The notes: generated by a model from the sequence alone, not told the origin. Shown: positions 9,385 to 18,948, counted from the stretch's first letter. The stretch: DNA of 64,000 nt from Geoanaerobacter pelophilus (GCF_018476885.1 NZ_JAHCVJ010000003.1:124001-188000); one strand, 5' to 3'. Numbers and translations are program-made.

Positions 9385-10188
9385 TCATCGCTGACATCGG
9401 GAGCAAAAGACTGTACTGCGATTGCCCAGTCGTGAGCTTTCCAGAGTTGCCCCGCAGACAGGGCACAACTCCCCGCTCCGACCATAGACGTTGAACACCA
9501 GCGGGTGATAGCTAACCAGCCCTTCAGTAACAGTGAAAGTACTCCCAGAGTCAATGGATTCCGTCAATACGTCGCGTATTGCTGCCACAAGTCGCTCACA
9601 CTCCATCAGAGTCAGGGAGCACGCTAGGCGTGACGGCAGAATGCCCGCCCGGAACAGTGCTTCATTGGCGTAGATATTACCGACACCTGCGACTACTGCC
9701 GAATTCATGATCATCTGCTTAACGGCAACCGTTCGCGATCTGCTTACAGTGAACAGATAGGTCCCGTCAAAGAGGGTAGTTAAAGGTTCCGGACCTATGG
9801 TTGCCAGGAGCGGATGGCCTGCAGGATCCTCGGTGGTCCAGATAACTGTGCCGAATTTGCGCGGGTCATGGAAGCGCAGTACAGAGTTGTCAGAGAAAAC
9901 AATATCGAGATGGTCATGTTTACCCGCCTTTGTTTCCACCGCAAGCAACTGCAGGAAACCGGTCATCCCCAAATGAATGATCAGGCAACCGCCATCACAG
10001 AAAAACAAGAGATACTTCCCCCGCCGTACGACAGAGGTTAAAACCCGGCCAGGCAACACCTCTTTTAAATCTGACGGTATAGGCAATCGAAGCTTAGCGG
10101 CCCGTATCACAACCTGCATGATTTGCTTGCCGACAAGCTCACGCCCCAGTCTCAGCCGGGTCACTTCAACTTCAGGTAGTTCGGGCAT
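9385..10188 (-). CDS. mutM: Formamidopyrimidine-DNA glycosylase
   Basis: A 267-residue Fpg/MutM enzyme that removes 8-oxoguanine and other oxidised purines and cleaves the strand by beta,delta-elimination. The essential N-terminal Pro-Glu is in MPELPEVEVTRLRLG. The H2TH region includes NSAVVAGVGNIYANEALF, and the C-terminal zinc finger has the four cysteines CPVC...CSRC. Two ATG codons occur in tandem; the second (10188) is chosen because the catalytic proline must follow the initiator Met directly, and its spacing to AAGAGG is better. It appears to be monocistronic. Confidence 0.96.
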   Translation of the reverse strand: MPELPEVEVTRLRLGRELVGKQIMQVVIRAAKLRLPIPSDLKEVLPGRVLTSVVRRGKYLLFFCDGGCLIIHLGMTGFLQLLAVETKAGKHDHLDIVFSDNSVLRFHDPRKFGTVIWTTEDPAGHPLLATIGPEPLTTLFDGTYLFTVSRSRTVAVKQMIMNSAVVAGVGNIYANEALFRAGILPSRLACSLTLMECERLVAAIRDVLTESIDSGSTFTVTEGLVSYHPLVFNVYGRSGELCPVCGATLESSRLGNRSTVFCSRCQR

Positions 10189-10488
10189 CATAAACCTCTT
10201 AAATAAATATCGCCAAGACTTCGTCTCTATTCAGCAAAATCTCCACACATCGATTATCGGCTTATCTCATTTCTGGCATTTGAGTACTAGACGAACCAGC
10301 TAACTCTTCAGCTTAACACTTTACACAACACGGTTATACACATAATACAAATACCAAGTATTTATTTTAAATAACCTTAATTGCAATAAGCCTTCTCAAA
10401 TAAGCATTAAATTTATTATTGTTGTATTTTTGTATAATATTGTTATATTCTCAACACACTAAGATGAACATTACTCGAAAAGGAGTCT
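10189..10488. promoter_or_regulatory. AT-rich region with the promoter of the Cache-protein gene
   Basis: About 300 nt with no gene, very AT-rich from 10320 onward. A perfect TATAAT lies at 10433-10438, about 50 nt before the start codon, followed by AAGGAG at 10480-10485. I could not assign a good -35 element at 16-18 nt, so an activator may be involved. Nothing else is seen. Confidence 0.5.
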
Positions 10489-10938
10489 ATGATGAAACGA
10501 ATTTCTCTGTTTTTTGCGCTTGCTGCCATGCTGATCGTATCGGCACAACCTGTTTTTGCCGGGAATTTTGGAACAGCTGATGAGGCCAAAGCCATGCTTG
10601 AGAAGGCTGTTGACGCGCTCAAGGCCAACAAAGCCGATGCGCTGGCAAAATTCACCAAAGGCGAAGGGGGGTTCAAGGACCGTGACCTCTATCCGTTCTG
10701 CGGCGGACCGGATGGAATCTTCACAGCGCATCCGACACTTGTTGGCAAAAGTCTCAAGGACCTTAAAGATAAGGTTGGCAAACCTCTCGGTCAGGAGATC
10801 TATGCTGCAGCCAAAGATGGAGCAATCGCTGATGTTTCTTACATGTGGCCGCGTCCCGGCACCACTGAACCGGTACAGAAACTGTCGTATGTCACCAAGG
10901 TCGGAGATCAGGTCTGTGCTGTAGGTTATTACAAATAA
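10489..10938 (+). CDS. Exported single Cache-domain protein
   Basis: A 149-residue periplasmic protein with a signal peptide ending near AQPVFA. The mature part reads like the small-molecule-binding Cache domain (DLYPFCGGPDGIFTAHPTLVGK and SYMWPRPGTTEPVQKLSYV), as found in the extracellular part of chemoreceptors, but here it stands alone without a transmembrane signalling part. It may deliver a ligand to a membrane sensor. Two tandem ATGs occur (10489 and 10492); AAGGAG spacing slightly favours the second. A terminator follows at 10970. Confidence 0.82.
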   Translation: MMKRISLFFALAAMLIVSAQPVFAGNFGTADEAKAMLEKAVDALKANKADALAKFTKGEGGFKDRDLYPFCGGPDGIFTAHPTLVGKSLKDLKDKVGKPLGQEIYAAAKDGAIADVSYMWPRPGTTEPVQKLSYVTKVGDQVCAVGYYK

Positions 10939-10969
10939 TCTAAATTCTTTGTCGTAAATGTCATTGCAC

Positions 10970-11005
10970 GGGGCACAGGCAATACACGCCTTGCCCCTTT
11001 TCTTT
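10970..11005 (+). terminator. Rho-independent terminator of the Cache-protein gene
   Basis: The arms GGGGCACAGGC and GCCTTGCCCC (one bulge) lie at 10970-10997 and are followed by TTTTCTTTT. Confidence 0.8.
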
Positions 11006-11024
11006 TGTCCCCCAGTAATCACCA

Positions 11025-11195
11025 CTAAAGATCGTTACGATACTTTATCAGCAGATAAAAACAGACAACACCACCGGTAGCCATTACCAGGTCGCGCAGC
11101 CAAGGGATTGGCAGATCGAGCATGGAATAAGCGATCGGATCTAGTATGGCAGTGGTCAGTAGACCAACTGCACCCCATGATAAAAGTTTTTTCAC
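11025..11195 (-). CDS. Small membrane protein at the end of the NHEJ operon
   Basis: A 56-residue reading frame with a GTG start at 11195 and a GAGG site 8 nt upstream of it. It reads MKKLLSWGAVGLLTTAILD, then a short loop and a second hydrophobic stretch (VMATGGVVCFYLLIKY), ending RNDL. Two membrane helices are likely. It begins 32 nt after the DUF72 stop on the same strand and ends just before the converging terminator region of the Cache gene. The function is unknown. It is small, but the clean two-helix pattern and the ribosome binding site favour a real gene. Confidence 0.55.
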   Translation of the reverse strand: MKKLLSWGAVGLLTTAILDPIAYSMLDLPIPWLRDLVMATGGVVCFYLLIKYRNDL

Positions 11196-11227
11196 CCGAG
11201 AACCTCACTGCCGGAATTGCATCAGGC

Positions 11228-11944
11228 TTAGCGATTAATGATCCTGGCGCCGGCAAGTTCCAGGAAACGCTTCGCCAGTTCAGGCCCCTTGGCCTCTTGC
11301 TCATGCTTGAAGAACACAAAGGCCCTCTCCCACTGCTGTGCGAGGATCATTTCCAGCCATCGCGACAGGTCATCCTCCGTGTAATCAGTGCGGCGCAGAC
11401 GCAGATATCCCCAGGGCCCGGTGCTGATGATCTCATGGGCAGGCTTCTCATCGGTATCCTCTACACAGAGACTGCACCCTTTTGCCTGAAGGAGCTCCAG
11501 GATCTCATCTTTGAACCAGCTCTTGCTGCGAAAATCAAAGGTGCACAGCGCATTGCCGGGGATCAGAGCGAGGAAATCCTCCAACGCCTGGCGGTTCACC
11601 CGAAAACTTCCGGGGAACTGGAACAGGGCCGGCCCCAGCTTGTTCTCCAGGACCGACAAGGTCCGGAAAAAGTACTTGGTCTCCTCCCCGACGTTTTTCA
11701 GCAGCTTAAAATGGGTGATAACCTGGGGCGCTTTTAGCGCAAAGATAAAATCGTCCGGGACCTGTTCGAACCAGGAGGTGAGTCCGGCCACTGTGGGCAT
11801 GTGGTAGAAGGTATAGTTGATCTCCACTGCCTTGAACTGCTCGCCATAGTAGTGCAACATGTCATGGGGAGCAATCTTTTCCGGATAGAAAATCCCTTTC
11901 CATTCTTTGTAGCCATAGCCGCTCGTTCCGACATGAATTTTCAT
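11228..11944 (-). CDS. DUF72 (YecE-like) family protein
   Basis: A 238-residue DUF72 protein with the family opening MKIHVGTSGYGYKEWKGIFY. Further family segments are VEINYTFYHMPT, FALKAPQVITH, LGPALFQFPGSF and YLRLRRTDYTEDDL. The fold is a TIM barrel related to xylose isomerase-type enzymes; the biochemical role is not established. It starts 12 nt after the stop of the LigD ligase gene, so it is part of the NHEJ operon, a neighbourhood that suggests but does not show a link to DNA repair. Confidence 0.92.
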   Translation of the reverse strand: MKIHVGTSGYGYKEWKGIFYPEKIAPHDMLHYYGEQFKAVEINYTFYHMPTVAGLTSWFEQVPDDFIFALKAPQVITHFKLLKNVGEETKYFFRTLSVLENKLGPALFQFPGSFRVNRQALEDFLALIPGNALCTFDFRSKSWFKDEILELLQAKGCSLCVEDTDEKPAHEIISTGPWGYLRLRRTDYTEDDLSRWLEMILAQQWERAFVFFKHEQEAKGPELAKRFLELAGARIINR

Positions 11945-11956
11945 AATGCCACTCCT

Positions 11957-13549
11957 TCAACCGCTGTCACGTACCACCTCAGCGGCAACCTTGTCCTCTC
12001 TCATCCGCTTGAATACCGGATGGCGCATAACCCCTTCCTCGGTCCAGCCAGTCAGGGCAACCTCGCAAACCAGCTCCGGCTTTACCCAGGTGGGCGGTGC
12101 ATTGGTCTTGGGCGGCACCGTGAAAGGACACGCTGATTGGACCAAAGGCGCTAGTTTTTGCCGGATTTCTTTAAGATCTTTCGCCGAGAAACCACCTCCT
12201 GCATGGCCGATATGGATCAGTTCACCCTTTTCGAAAACACCCAGGACCAGAGTGCCAAAATGTGGTCTCATGCCGCGCGGTGCCGTGAATCCGGCAATAA
12301 CGCCCTCCTGGGTGAGCTGCGCCTTCACCTTCAGCCATTGCCGGCTTCTTTTTCCGATCAGGTACAGGCTTTGACACTGTTTGGCGATTATACCTTCCAG
12401 CCCCTGATCTTTGACGAGTTTGAAAAACAGAACCCCATCCTCCAGCACATGGTCACTGAATCTGATATGTGGCAGGGCCGGCAGGACTTTTTTCAGCAGT
12501 TCCTTTCTCTTGAGCAGGGGTAAACCGGTCAGGTCGTGCCCCTGGAAATAAAGAAGATCAAAAACATAGTAGAGCAGATAACCGCTGCCGGACTTCCTGT
12601 AATCCTGCAGTAGCTGGAAGTCAGGACGCCCCTGATTGTCCACAACCACGATTTCTCCGTCAAGTACTGCGTCAAACCTGAGTTTGCGTAACGCATCCGC
12701 GATGGGAGGAAACTTGCTGTGCAATGAGATCTGATTTCGGGAATAAAGTGCCACTTCCCCGTCCCGGACTTCGGCCACGGCCCGGTAACCGTCCCATTTC
12801 ACCTCAAAGAGCCAGTCCGGGTGGTCAAACGGTTCTGCTACCGGGGTGGCAAGCATCGGGTGTATCGCCTGCGGCATCAGACCAGTAGGCGCCCCATGCA
12901 ACTCGGCGCTTTCCAGCGCTTCCCGTAAGCGGATCCGACCGGGGACCTTATCCCCGGCTGTCGCTGTTGCCGCTGACAACACCTCTTCCAGGGTCCGGTC
13001 GGACACAACGGAGCGGTTTTCAATGAGAATGTCCCCTCCAGTCGCATAGCTATCACGCTTCTTCAGCAGCAACCACGACTTTTCGTCCTTCCGGCTTTTC
13101 ACCAGGGCGAATTCACCACGCAGCTTTTCTCCGTGCAGGACAAACTTGAGATCCCCTTTGCGCAACCCCTCCAGCAGCAGTTTCTCACTGTCCTCGCCAT
13201 CCTTGGCCAAAGGATGACGATAAATCCCCCGGTCCCAGATGATGACGCTCCCGGCGCCATAATTACCCTCAGGTATGACCCCTTCAAAGTCTCGGTACGC
13301 CAGCGGGTGGTCTTCAACCATTACAGCAAGCCGCTTGACGCTCGGATCGAGCGAAGGCCCCTTGGGACAGGCCCAACTCTTGAGCACCCCTGCCAACTCA
13401 AGGCGAATGTCGTAATGGAGGGCACGGGCCGCGTGCTTGTGGATCACGAAGGTGAGCTGGTCCTGGTCAGGGCGAAGGCCTGGTTCCGGTTCGGGTGTTT
13501 GCCCAAATTTCCGTTTCGCTACGTATTCCGCAAGTCCCTGATCAGTCAC
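11957..13549 (-). CDS. ligD: ATP-dependent DNA ligase LigD, phosphoesterase plus ligase part
   Basis: A 530-residue protein that seals double-strand breaks in bacterial NHEJ. The N-terminal 3'-phosphoesterase domain (about 30-190) shows HKHAARALHYDIRLEL and GVIPEGNYGAGSV. The adenylation domain (about 225-410) has the lysine motif FEVKWDGYRA and LDGEIVV, and the OB-fold domain forms the C-terminus. The polymerase domain that usually forms part of LigD is encoded by the gene just upstream (stop 13 nt before this start). The GTG start at 13549 has GGAG 8 nt upstream. Confidence 0.95.
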   Translation of the reverse strand: MTDQGLAEYVAKRKFGQTPEPEPGLRPDQDQLTFVIHKHAARALHYDIRLELAGVLKSWACPKGPSLDPSVKRLAVMVEDHPLAYRDFEGVIPEGNYGAGSVIIWDRGIYRHPLAKDGEDSEKLLLEGLRKGDLKFVLHGEKLRGEFALVKSRKDEKSWLLLKKRDSYATGGDILIENRSVVSDRTLEEVLSAATATAGDKVPGRIRLREALESAELHGAPTGLMPQAIHPMLATPVAEPFDHPDWLFEVKWDGYRAVAEVRDGEVALYSRNQISLHSKFPPIADALRKLRFDAVLDGEIVVVDNQGRPDFQLLQDYRKSGSGYLLYYVFDLLYFQGHDLTGLPLLKRKELLKKVLPALPHIRFSDHVLEDGVLFFKLVKDQGLEGIIAKQCQSLYLIGKRSRQWLKVKAQLTQEGVIAGFTAPRGMRPHFGTLVLGVFEKGELIHIGHAGGGFSAKDLKEIRQKLAPLVQSACPFTVPPKTNAPPTWVKPELVCEVALTGWTEEGVMRHPVFKRMREDKVAAEVVRDSG

Positions 13550-13562
13550 GTCACAAGCTCCG

Positions 13563-14468
13563 TCAAAGGTATGGCAATTTCTGTTTTACTGCCAGCAGTT
13601 CGTGAAAAAGATCACCCGTATTTTCAGTCCGACGCAGCGCCTCCTCAGGGCCAATCTGAAACATTTCCGGCTCCCCAGCGGCCTTCAAGATCTCCAGCTC
13701 ATGCCAGGCAAGGGGAAACGAAACGACCGGCTTCTGCCGGGCTCGCAGGGAATAAACGCAGACCATGGTAAGCGATGAGTCGTTCTGCGACCAGTTGATG
13801 AAGACCTTGCCTTTACGCAATTCTTTCGCCATTTTTGCAGTTACCAACTCCGGGTAGTTTTTCTCAAGCATTACCGCCAGGGTCTTGGTGAACTGCTTAG
13901 TTTCCATAAAAGTGGTCTCCGCACGGTTCAAAGGGACAAAGACATGGAGCCCCTTCAACCCCGAGGTTTTCACCCAGCTTGCCAGACCAAGCCGGGAAAG
14001 GATCTCCCGGAGCAGCAATGCCACCTGGGCGCAGTCGCAGATATCCGCCGGCTCGCCAGGGTCAAGGTCAAAGACCAAGGCATCTGGCGTCTCCGGCGAA
14101 CCGGCCCTGGCCAACGGCACATGGAGCTCAAGGGAGGCAAGGTTCGCCACCCAGAGCAGCGTTTCCAGGTCGTTGACTAGGCAAACGGTCATCGGTTCGC
14201 CGCCGTCCCGAGAGATCCCGGCGGTTTGCACCCAACTGGGACGATGTGACGGGCAGCGTTTCTCGAAGAAAAATTCTCCGCCTACCCCTTGCGGATAACG
14301 CTTGAGGGTTAATGCCCGGTCGTGCAGATGAGGGAGGATGAACCCGGCAATCCGGCGGTAATATTCAAGAACCTGAGCCTTGGTGAACCCGTAAGCTGGG
14401 TAAAGCTCCTTTTCCAGGTTTGACAGGGCGAGTCTGTTCCCATCGATTTCAACAAATTCCGAGCTCAA
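13563..14468 (-). CDS. ligD: LigD-type primase-polymerase, separate gene
   Basis: A 301-residue AEP-superfamily polymerase (LigD-Pol) that fills and extends broken ends during NHEJ. Motifs are visible: the catalytic acidic pair in DALVFDLDPGEPADI, SGLKGLHVFVPLN, and FINWSQNDSSLTMVCVYSLR near the C-terminus. It starts with TTG at 14468, overlapping the TGA stop of the preceding Ku gene (TTGA), with AAGGAG 5 nt upstream, so it is translationally coupled to Ku. In many bacteria this domain is fused to the ligase; here a stop codon and a new start separate them. Confidence 0.93.
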   Translation of the reverse strand: MSSEFVEIDGNRLALSNLEKELYPAYGFTKAQVLEYYRRIAGFILPHLHDRALTLKRYPQGVGGEFFFEKRCPSHRPSWVQTAGISRDGGEPMTVCLVNDLETLLWVANLASLELHVPLARAGSPETPDALVFDLDPGEPADICDCAQVALLLREILSRLGLASWVKTSGLKGLHVFVPLNRAETTFMETKQFTKTLAVMLEKNYPELVTAKMAKELRKGKVFINWSQNDSSLTMVCVYSLRARQKPVVSFPLAWHELEILKAAGEPEMFQIGPEEALRRTENTGDLFHELLAVKQKLPYL

Positions 14469-15247
14469 CGCTGCTCCTTCATTTTACGCATGATCTCCTC
14501 CAGCGCGGCGACCAAGTCAACCGGACCGCTACCCTCTTCCTCCCCTGCCTGCGGAGCTTCCACTGGGGTCTGCTCCCGCATCTTCTTCCCGATGAGATCC
14601 AAGATCCTTTCCCGGCGCTGATTGGCATATTTCCCAGGCGCAAACTCGGTCAGCATCTGTTTAATGCTTTTTTTCATGCTGCCTTTTACGTCAATGTCTA
14701 CCTGGTCTGTCTGCGGCAAGATTTCCTCACTAGGAAGAACTTCATCACCATAATGAAGCGTGGTCAGGGCTAGCGCACCATCAATACTCCTTACCGCCAC
14801 CAGGTACTCGCGTTCGGCTAGCACAAACTTGGCGAGCCCGGCCTTGTTAGTGCGGCGCATCACCTCGGCTAGCAGCCGATATGATTTCTCCCCCCCCTTC
14901 AAAGGAACGAGATAATAGGGATGATCGAAATAGATCGAATCAACTTCCTGCAGATCAATGAACTCGACGATCTCGATCGTGCGGCTCCGTTCCGGCGTCA
15001 CCGATTCTAGCTCCTCGTCAGTAATCGCCAGGTAGCGGTCGGGTCCGATTTCATACCCCCTGATGGTCTCCTCCGGCGGGACCATTGTTTCCTGCTCTGG
15101 GCAAAACATCCTCCTGGCAAGGGGAGAGTAATCCTCGCTGTGCAGCAGGCGAAACGAGATCCGACCCGGCTCCACAGCCTTCACCAGCTGCACCGGAATC
15201 GCCACCAGGCTGAAACTGATTGTACCGCTCCATATTCCCTGAGCCAT
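14465..15247 (-). CDS. ku: Ku protein, first of two
   Basis: A 260-residue bacterial Ku homologue that binds DNA ends as a dimer and recruits LigD. The family start is AQGIWSGTISFSLVAIPV, followed by FRLLHSED, GYEIGPDRYLAITDEELE and VDSIYFDHPYYLVP. The C-terminal tail is charged and ends KMKEQR. It overlaps the downstream LigD polymerase gene by 4 nt and follows the other Ku gene by 12 nt. The two Ku copies share the family core but differ clearly in sequence. Confidence 0.95.
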   Translation of the reverse strand: MAQGIWSGTISFSLVAIPVQLVKAVEPGRISFRLLHSEDYSPLARRMFCPEQETMVPPEETIRGYEIGPDRYLAITDEELESVTPERSRTIEIVEFIDLQEVDSIYFDHPYYLVPLKGGEKSYRLLAEVMRRTNKAGLAKFVLAEREYLVAVRSIDGALALTTLHYGDEVLPSEEILPQTDQVDIDVKGSMKKSIKQMLTEFAPGKYANQRRERILDLIGKKMREQTPVEAPQAGEEEGSGPVDLVAALEEIMRKMKEQR

Positions 15248-15259
15248 CTGTCATCCCCC

Positions 15260-16027
15260 TCAGGCCACTTTCTTCAGGCTCGCCTCAAGCGCCTCAAGCA
15301 GCTTGTCCGATTCCGTGGGCTTCAAAACCTTGGGGCGCAGCAGCACAACTTTTTCGCCGCGGGCCTTTTGCTCAATGAGCCTTTGCAGCTTCTGCTGATG
15401 TTCATTCACGAATTTCTCCGGCTGAAAGGGAGCAGTCATCTGGTTGATCAGGTCGCTGCCGATCTGCAGTTCCCTTTCGGACATAGCAATCTCCTGCAGT
15501 TCAAGTGCATTAACCGCAACCACCTCATCGGCATAGCGTAGCGTATTCAGGCGCAGGATCTTGCCCCTGGCCTGCAGCACCCCAAGATAAGAGCGCTTTC
15601 GCATGGTCCAGGTGCAAATCCCTTCCGTGGCCATCTCCTGCAGCGCCGCGACCAGCGCGTTGTATTTCTCCGGGGCACTGTCAGGCTCCAAATAGTAGAC
15701 ATGTTCGAGATAGATCGGATCAATCCGACCGCTGCCGACGAATTCGTGGAGTTCGATCTGACGGCTTCCTTCGGGAGCAGTCTGTTCCAACTCAGCAGGA
15801 TCGAAGATGAGGTATTTACCTTTTTCCACCTCAAACCCCTTGGTCTGGGCTGTAACCGGTACCGGTTTCTTCTCATAGGCACAGATCATTTGCTGGTGCA
15901 ATCTTACCCCATCACGTTTGTGCAGCAGGTGAAACTGAATCCGCTCCTCCTTGACCGCGGCGTGAAGTTTCACCGGCACCTCAGTTTCATCGAGAGAGAT
16001 GACCCCTTTCCAGATCGTTGTCGCCAT
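15260..16027 (-). CDS. ku: Ku protein, second copy, first gene of the NHEJ operon
   Basis: A 255-residue Ku homologue beginning MATTIWKGVISLDETEVPVK, with FHLLHKRDGVRLHQQMICAY, GFEVEKGKYLIFDPAELE and PIYLEHVYYLEP. The ATG at 16027 is chosen because GGAGGA lies about 7 nt before it; an upstream in-frame start adds only 7 residues. It is the promoter-proximal gene of ku-ku-ligD(pol)-ligD(lig)-DUF72-small membrane protein. Having two different Ku proteins allows homo- or heterodimers, as reported for some other bacteria with several Ku genes. Confidence 0.95.
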   Translation of the reverse strand: MATTIWKGVISLDETEVPVKLHAAVKEERIQFHLLHKRDGVRLHQQMICAYEKKPVPVTAQTKGFEVEKGKYLIFDPAELEQTAPEGSRQIELHEFVGSGRIDPIYLEHVYYLEPDSAPEKYNALVAALQEMATEGICTWTMRKRSYLGVLQARGKILRLNTLRYADEVVAVNALELQEIAMSERELQIGSDLINQMTAPFQPEKFVNEHQQKLQRLIEQKARGEKVVLLRPKVLKPTESDKLLEALEASLKKVA

Positions 16028-16112
16028 CAAGTATCCTCCATAAAGCACCTGCTGTAATTACTGCTCATATAAAAATTATTGCACAAATTTTATGGCTGGC
16101 ATGCTTCAACAA

Positions 16113-16152
16113 TAAAAAAAAACCCCTGACCGGGCAAGCCCGAACAGGGGTT
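16113..16152 (-). terminator. Rho-independent terminator of acnB
   Basis: A GC-rich hairpin at 16121-16152 (AACCCCTG ... CAGGGGTT, with an inner CGGG/CCCG pairing) is followed on the minus strand by a run of at least seven T. It lies 59 nt past the acnB stop. Confidence 0.9.
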
Positions 16153-16210
16153 ATATCAGCAAGGGAATTTATCTTTGATAAAAGACCTTGCTTCAGCAAA
16201 TGCTTCTTAA

Positions 16211-18754
16211 CTACTTATATTCCGGCATCTCATCAAACTGCAGATACTTGTAGATTGCCTCTTTCTTCGGCTCGACCTTCTCCTTGTAAACTGCCATGAA
16301 CTCGGCAACGGTAGGGAGCTTGCCCATGGTGGCGGTAACTGCGCCCAGCTCGGCGGAACCGAGGAACACCTTGGCGCCATCGCCGATACGGTCGTCGAAG
16401 TTACGGGTCGAGGTGGAGAACATATTGACCCCATCGGGTACGCGAGCCTGGTTGCCCATGCAGAGTGAGCAGCCAGCGATCTCGATCCTGGCACCAAAGG
16501 CGCTGTAGACCGAGAAGTAGGCCTCGTCCTTGAGCTTCTGCTGATCCATGCGGGTCGGCGGGCAGATCCAGGTACGAACGCCCGGATTGAACTTCAGGCC
16601 ACGCCAGATCTCGGCAGCAGCGCGGAAGTGACCGATGTTGGTCATGCAGGAACCGAGGAAGATGTCCTGGATCGGGGTGCCGGCAACTTCGGAGAGGAGC
16701 TTGACATCGTCCGGATCGTTCGGACAGGCGAGGATCGGCTCGGTGATCTCTGCGAGATCGATCTCGATCACGTCGGCATAAGCACCGGTGGCCTGGGCGT
16801 TCTTGTCGGCCTCAAGCAGTTCCGGCTTGGCGAGCCAGGCATTGACCGCGTCGATCCGGTTCTGCAGGGTCTTGGCGTCCTGGTAGCCGTCCTTGATCAT
16901 CTGCTTCATCAGCGCCACGTTGGAACGGAGGTAGGTGGCCACGCTCTCTTTGGAGAGCTGGATGCAGCCAGCTGCTGCAGAACGCTCGGCAGCGGCATCA
17001 GTCAGTTCGAATGCCTGCTCCACGGTCAGGTCAGGAAGCCCTTCCATTTCGAGGATGCGGCCATTGAAGATATTGATCTTGTTCTTCTTGGGTACAGTCA
17101 GTTTGCCCTGCTTGATAGCCCAGAATGGAATGGCGTTGACCACGTCGCGCAGGGTGATGCCCGGATTGAGCTTACCCTTGAAGCGAACCAGGACCGATTC
17201 CGGCATGTCGAGCGGCATGAAGCCCATGGCGCCGGCAAAGGCAACCAGGCCGGAACCTGCCGGGAAGGAGATGCCGATCGGGAAGCGGGTGTGGGAGTCG
17301 CCGCCGGTACCTACAGTGTCAGGGAGCAGCAGGCGGTTCAACCATGAGTGGATAACGCCGTCGCCCGGCTTCAGAGGTACGCCGCCACGGTCGGTGATGA
17401 ACTTGGGGAGATTCTTGTGCATCTTCACGTCAGCCGGCTTCGGATAGGCGGCTGTGTGGCAGAACGACTGCATGAACATCGGCGACAGGAACTTGAGGCA
17501 GGCCAGTTCCTTGAGCTCGTCGGCAGTCATCGGGCCGGTGGTGTCCTGGGAACCGACGGTGGTCATCTTCGGCTCGCAGGCAGTACCCGGAAGGACACCG
17601 GTTACGCCGCAGGCCTTGCCGACCATCTTCTGGGCCAGGGAGTAACCCTGATCAGCCTTGGCAACCGGATTGACCGGCAGAGTAAAGACATCTGTCGCAC
17701 CAAGACCAAGCGCCTTGCGAGCCCTGTCAGTTACAGCGCGGCCTATGATCAGCGGGATGCGGCCACCGGCGCGGTACTCGTCGGCCAGGGTATTGGGGGA
17801 AATTTTGAAGGTGGAGATGACCTCACCCTTGTCGTTGGAGATCTCGCCCTTGCTGGCGTTGATGGTGATGATGTCGCCATCATTCATCTTGGTAACATCT
17901 GCCTTGAGCGGCAGTGCGCCGGAGTCCTGGGCGGTATTGAAGAAGATCGGGGCAATTACGCCGCCGATGATAACGCCAGCGGTCTTCTTGTTAGGTACAC
18001 AGGGGATATCCTGGCCCATGTGCCAAAGAACCGAGTTGCAAGCAGACTTACGGGAAGAGCCGGTTCCGACAACGTCACCAACAAAAGCCACCTGGTGACC
18101 GGCAGCACGCCAGTCGGCAATATCCTTGAGACGGTTGGGGAAGCGGGTCTTGCCCATTGCCAGGGCGTGCAGTGGGATATCAGGACGGCTCCAGGCATCA
18201 CCAGCAGGTGAGAAGTCATCGGTGTTGATCTCTCCTTCTACCTTGAAAACCTTGACTTTGATGGTTTCGGGCACGCCGGGGCGCTTGGTGAACCACTCGG
18301 CATTGGCCCAGGACTGAAGAACCTTCATGGCAGAGGCATTGGACTTAGAGAGCTCCACAACCTTATCGAAACCGTCATAAACCAGAGTCATGCCGGACAG
18401 GGCGCAAGCAGCCTCTTCGGCCAGCTCGGCGTCCTTGAGGGCATCAACCAGCGGACCAACGTTGTAGCCACCGATCATGGTACCGAGAATACGAACGGCA
18501 TCGACCTTGGAAACCAGCGGGGACTTCTTGGTGCCTTTGAGGATCTCGGCAAGGAACGCTGCTTTCACTTCAGCAGCCGGATCAACACCGGGAGAAACGC
18601 GTTCTTTCAGAAGGTTAAGAAGAAATTCCTCTTTGCCTGCCGGGGGTGCTTCCAGCAGCTTGCAGAGATCTGCGGTCTGCTCAGGGTTGAGCGGCAGTGC
18701 CGGGATTCCCTGGGCCTTGCGCTCGGCTTCGTGGGCGAGATATGCTTCGATCAT
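16211..18754 (-). CDS. acnB: Bifunctional aconitate hydratase 2 / 2-methylisocitrate dehydratase
   Basis: An 847-residue aconitase B that isomerises citrate to isocitrate in the TCA cycle with a [4Fe-4S] cluster. The N-terminal HEAT-like and swivel domains ([40 protein letters not shown]) precede the catalytic core, where cluster cysteines lie in [12 protein letters not shown] and [13 protein letters not shown]. The length matches the family. GGAGG precedes the ATG. The promoter at 18842-18870 has its -10 box inside an operator that also occurs at icd. Its TCA partners icd, mdh and kor lie 9-15 kb away on the same strand. Confidence 0.97.
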   Translation of the reverse strand: MIEAYLAHEAERKAQGIPALPLNPEQTADLCKLLEAPPAGKEEFLLNLLKERVSPGVDPAAEVKAAFLAEILKGTKKSPLVSKVDAVRILGTMIGGYNVGPLVDALKDAELAEEAACALSGMTLVYDGFDKVVELSKSNASAMKVLQSWANAEWFTKRPGVPETIKVKVFKVEGEINTDDFSPAGDAWSRPDIPLHALAMGKTRFPNRLKDIADWRAAGHQVAFVGDVVGTGSSRKSACNSVLWHMGQDIPCVPNKKTAGVIIGGVIAPIFFNTAQDSGALPLKADVTKMNDGDIITINASKGEISNDKGEVISTFKISPNTLADEYRAGGRIPLIIGRAVTDRARKALGLGATDVFTLPVNPVAKADQGYSLAQKMVGKACGVTGVLPGTACEPKMTTVGSQDTTGPMTADELKELACLKFLSPMFMQSFCHTAAYPKPADVKMHKNLPKFITDRGGVPLKPGDGVIHSWLNRLLLPDTVGTGGDSHTRFPIGISFPAGSGLVAFAGAMGFMPLDMPESVLVRFKGKLNPGITLRDVVNAIPFWAIKQGKLTVPKKNKINIFNGRILEMEGLPDLTVEQAFELTDAAAERSAAAGCIQLSKESVATYLRSNVALMKQMIKDGYQDAKTLQNRIDAVNAWLAKPELLEADKNAQATGAYADVIEIDLAEITEPILACPNDPDDVKLLSEVAGTPIQDIFLGSCMTNIGHFRAAAEIWRGLKFNPGVRTWICPPTRMDQQKLKDEAYFSVYSAFGARIEIAGCSLCMGNQARVPDGVNMFSTSTRNFDDRIGDGAKVFLGSAELGAVTATMGKLPTVAEFMAVYKEKVEPKKEAIYKYLQFDEMPEYK

Positions 18755-18832
18755 GCGGTCATCCTCCTCTGGATTGATAGATCCTGAACTTCTTGTTTTT
18801 TAGGTGGTTTCCCAACGAATTGCAGATGGTTA

Positions 18833-18870
18833 AGCGGATACTGTATACAATTTTCGGCTGCTTTTGTCAA
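18833..18870 (-). promoter_or_regulatory. acnB promoter with overlapping GTATAC-type operator
   Basis: Reading the minus strand, -35 TTGACA is at 18865-18870 and -10 TATACA at 18842-18847, spaced by exactly 17 nt. The inverted repeat 18833-18851, centred at 18842, lies over the -10. Its near-perfect half reads ATTGTATAC; the other half is degenerate. The same arrangement occurs at icd (34288-34323). The operator geometry suggests repression, which is inference. Confidence 0.75.
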
Positions 18871-18915
18871 TTCCTATCTCTACGTGCGTTTATAAACGCT
18901 GAACCAGTGAAGCCA

Positions 18916-18948
18916 TAAAAAAACGGGGCACCGATATCGGCACCCCGC
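18916..18948 (-). terminator. Rho-independent terminator of gdhA
   Basis: A hairpin at 18924-18947 (CGGGG...CCCCG arms with a small internal mismatch and a CCGATATCGG core) is followed on the minus strand by seven T residues. It lies about 32 nt past the gdhA stop. Confidence 0.85.

Noticed and set aside
10320-10440. AT-rich stretch as a replication origin or phage attachment site
   Set aside because: No DnaA boxes, repeats or integrase gene; a promoter region explains it.
11108-11807. Frames on the plus strand across DUF72 and the small membrane gene
   Set aside because: They overlap well-supported minus-strand genes and resemble no protein.
13549-13563. Frameshift between the LigD polymerase and ligase genes of this genome
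   Set aside because: The ligase gene has its own GTG start with a GGAG site and a proper N-terminus, so separate genes are more likely than a broken fusion, although comparison with relatives is needed.
16628-18211. Long open frames antisense to acnB
   Set aside because: They lie wholly inside a conserved gene, have no recognisable domains and no ribosome binding sites; they are shadows of its codon usage.
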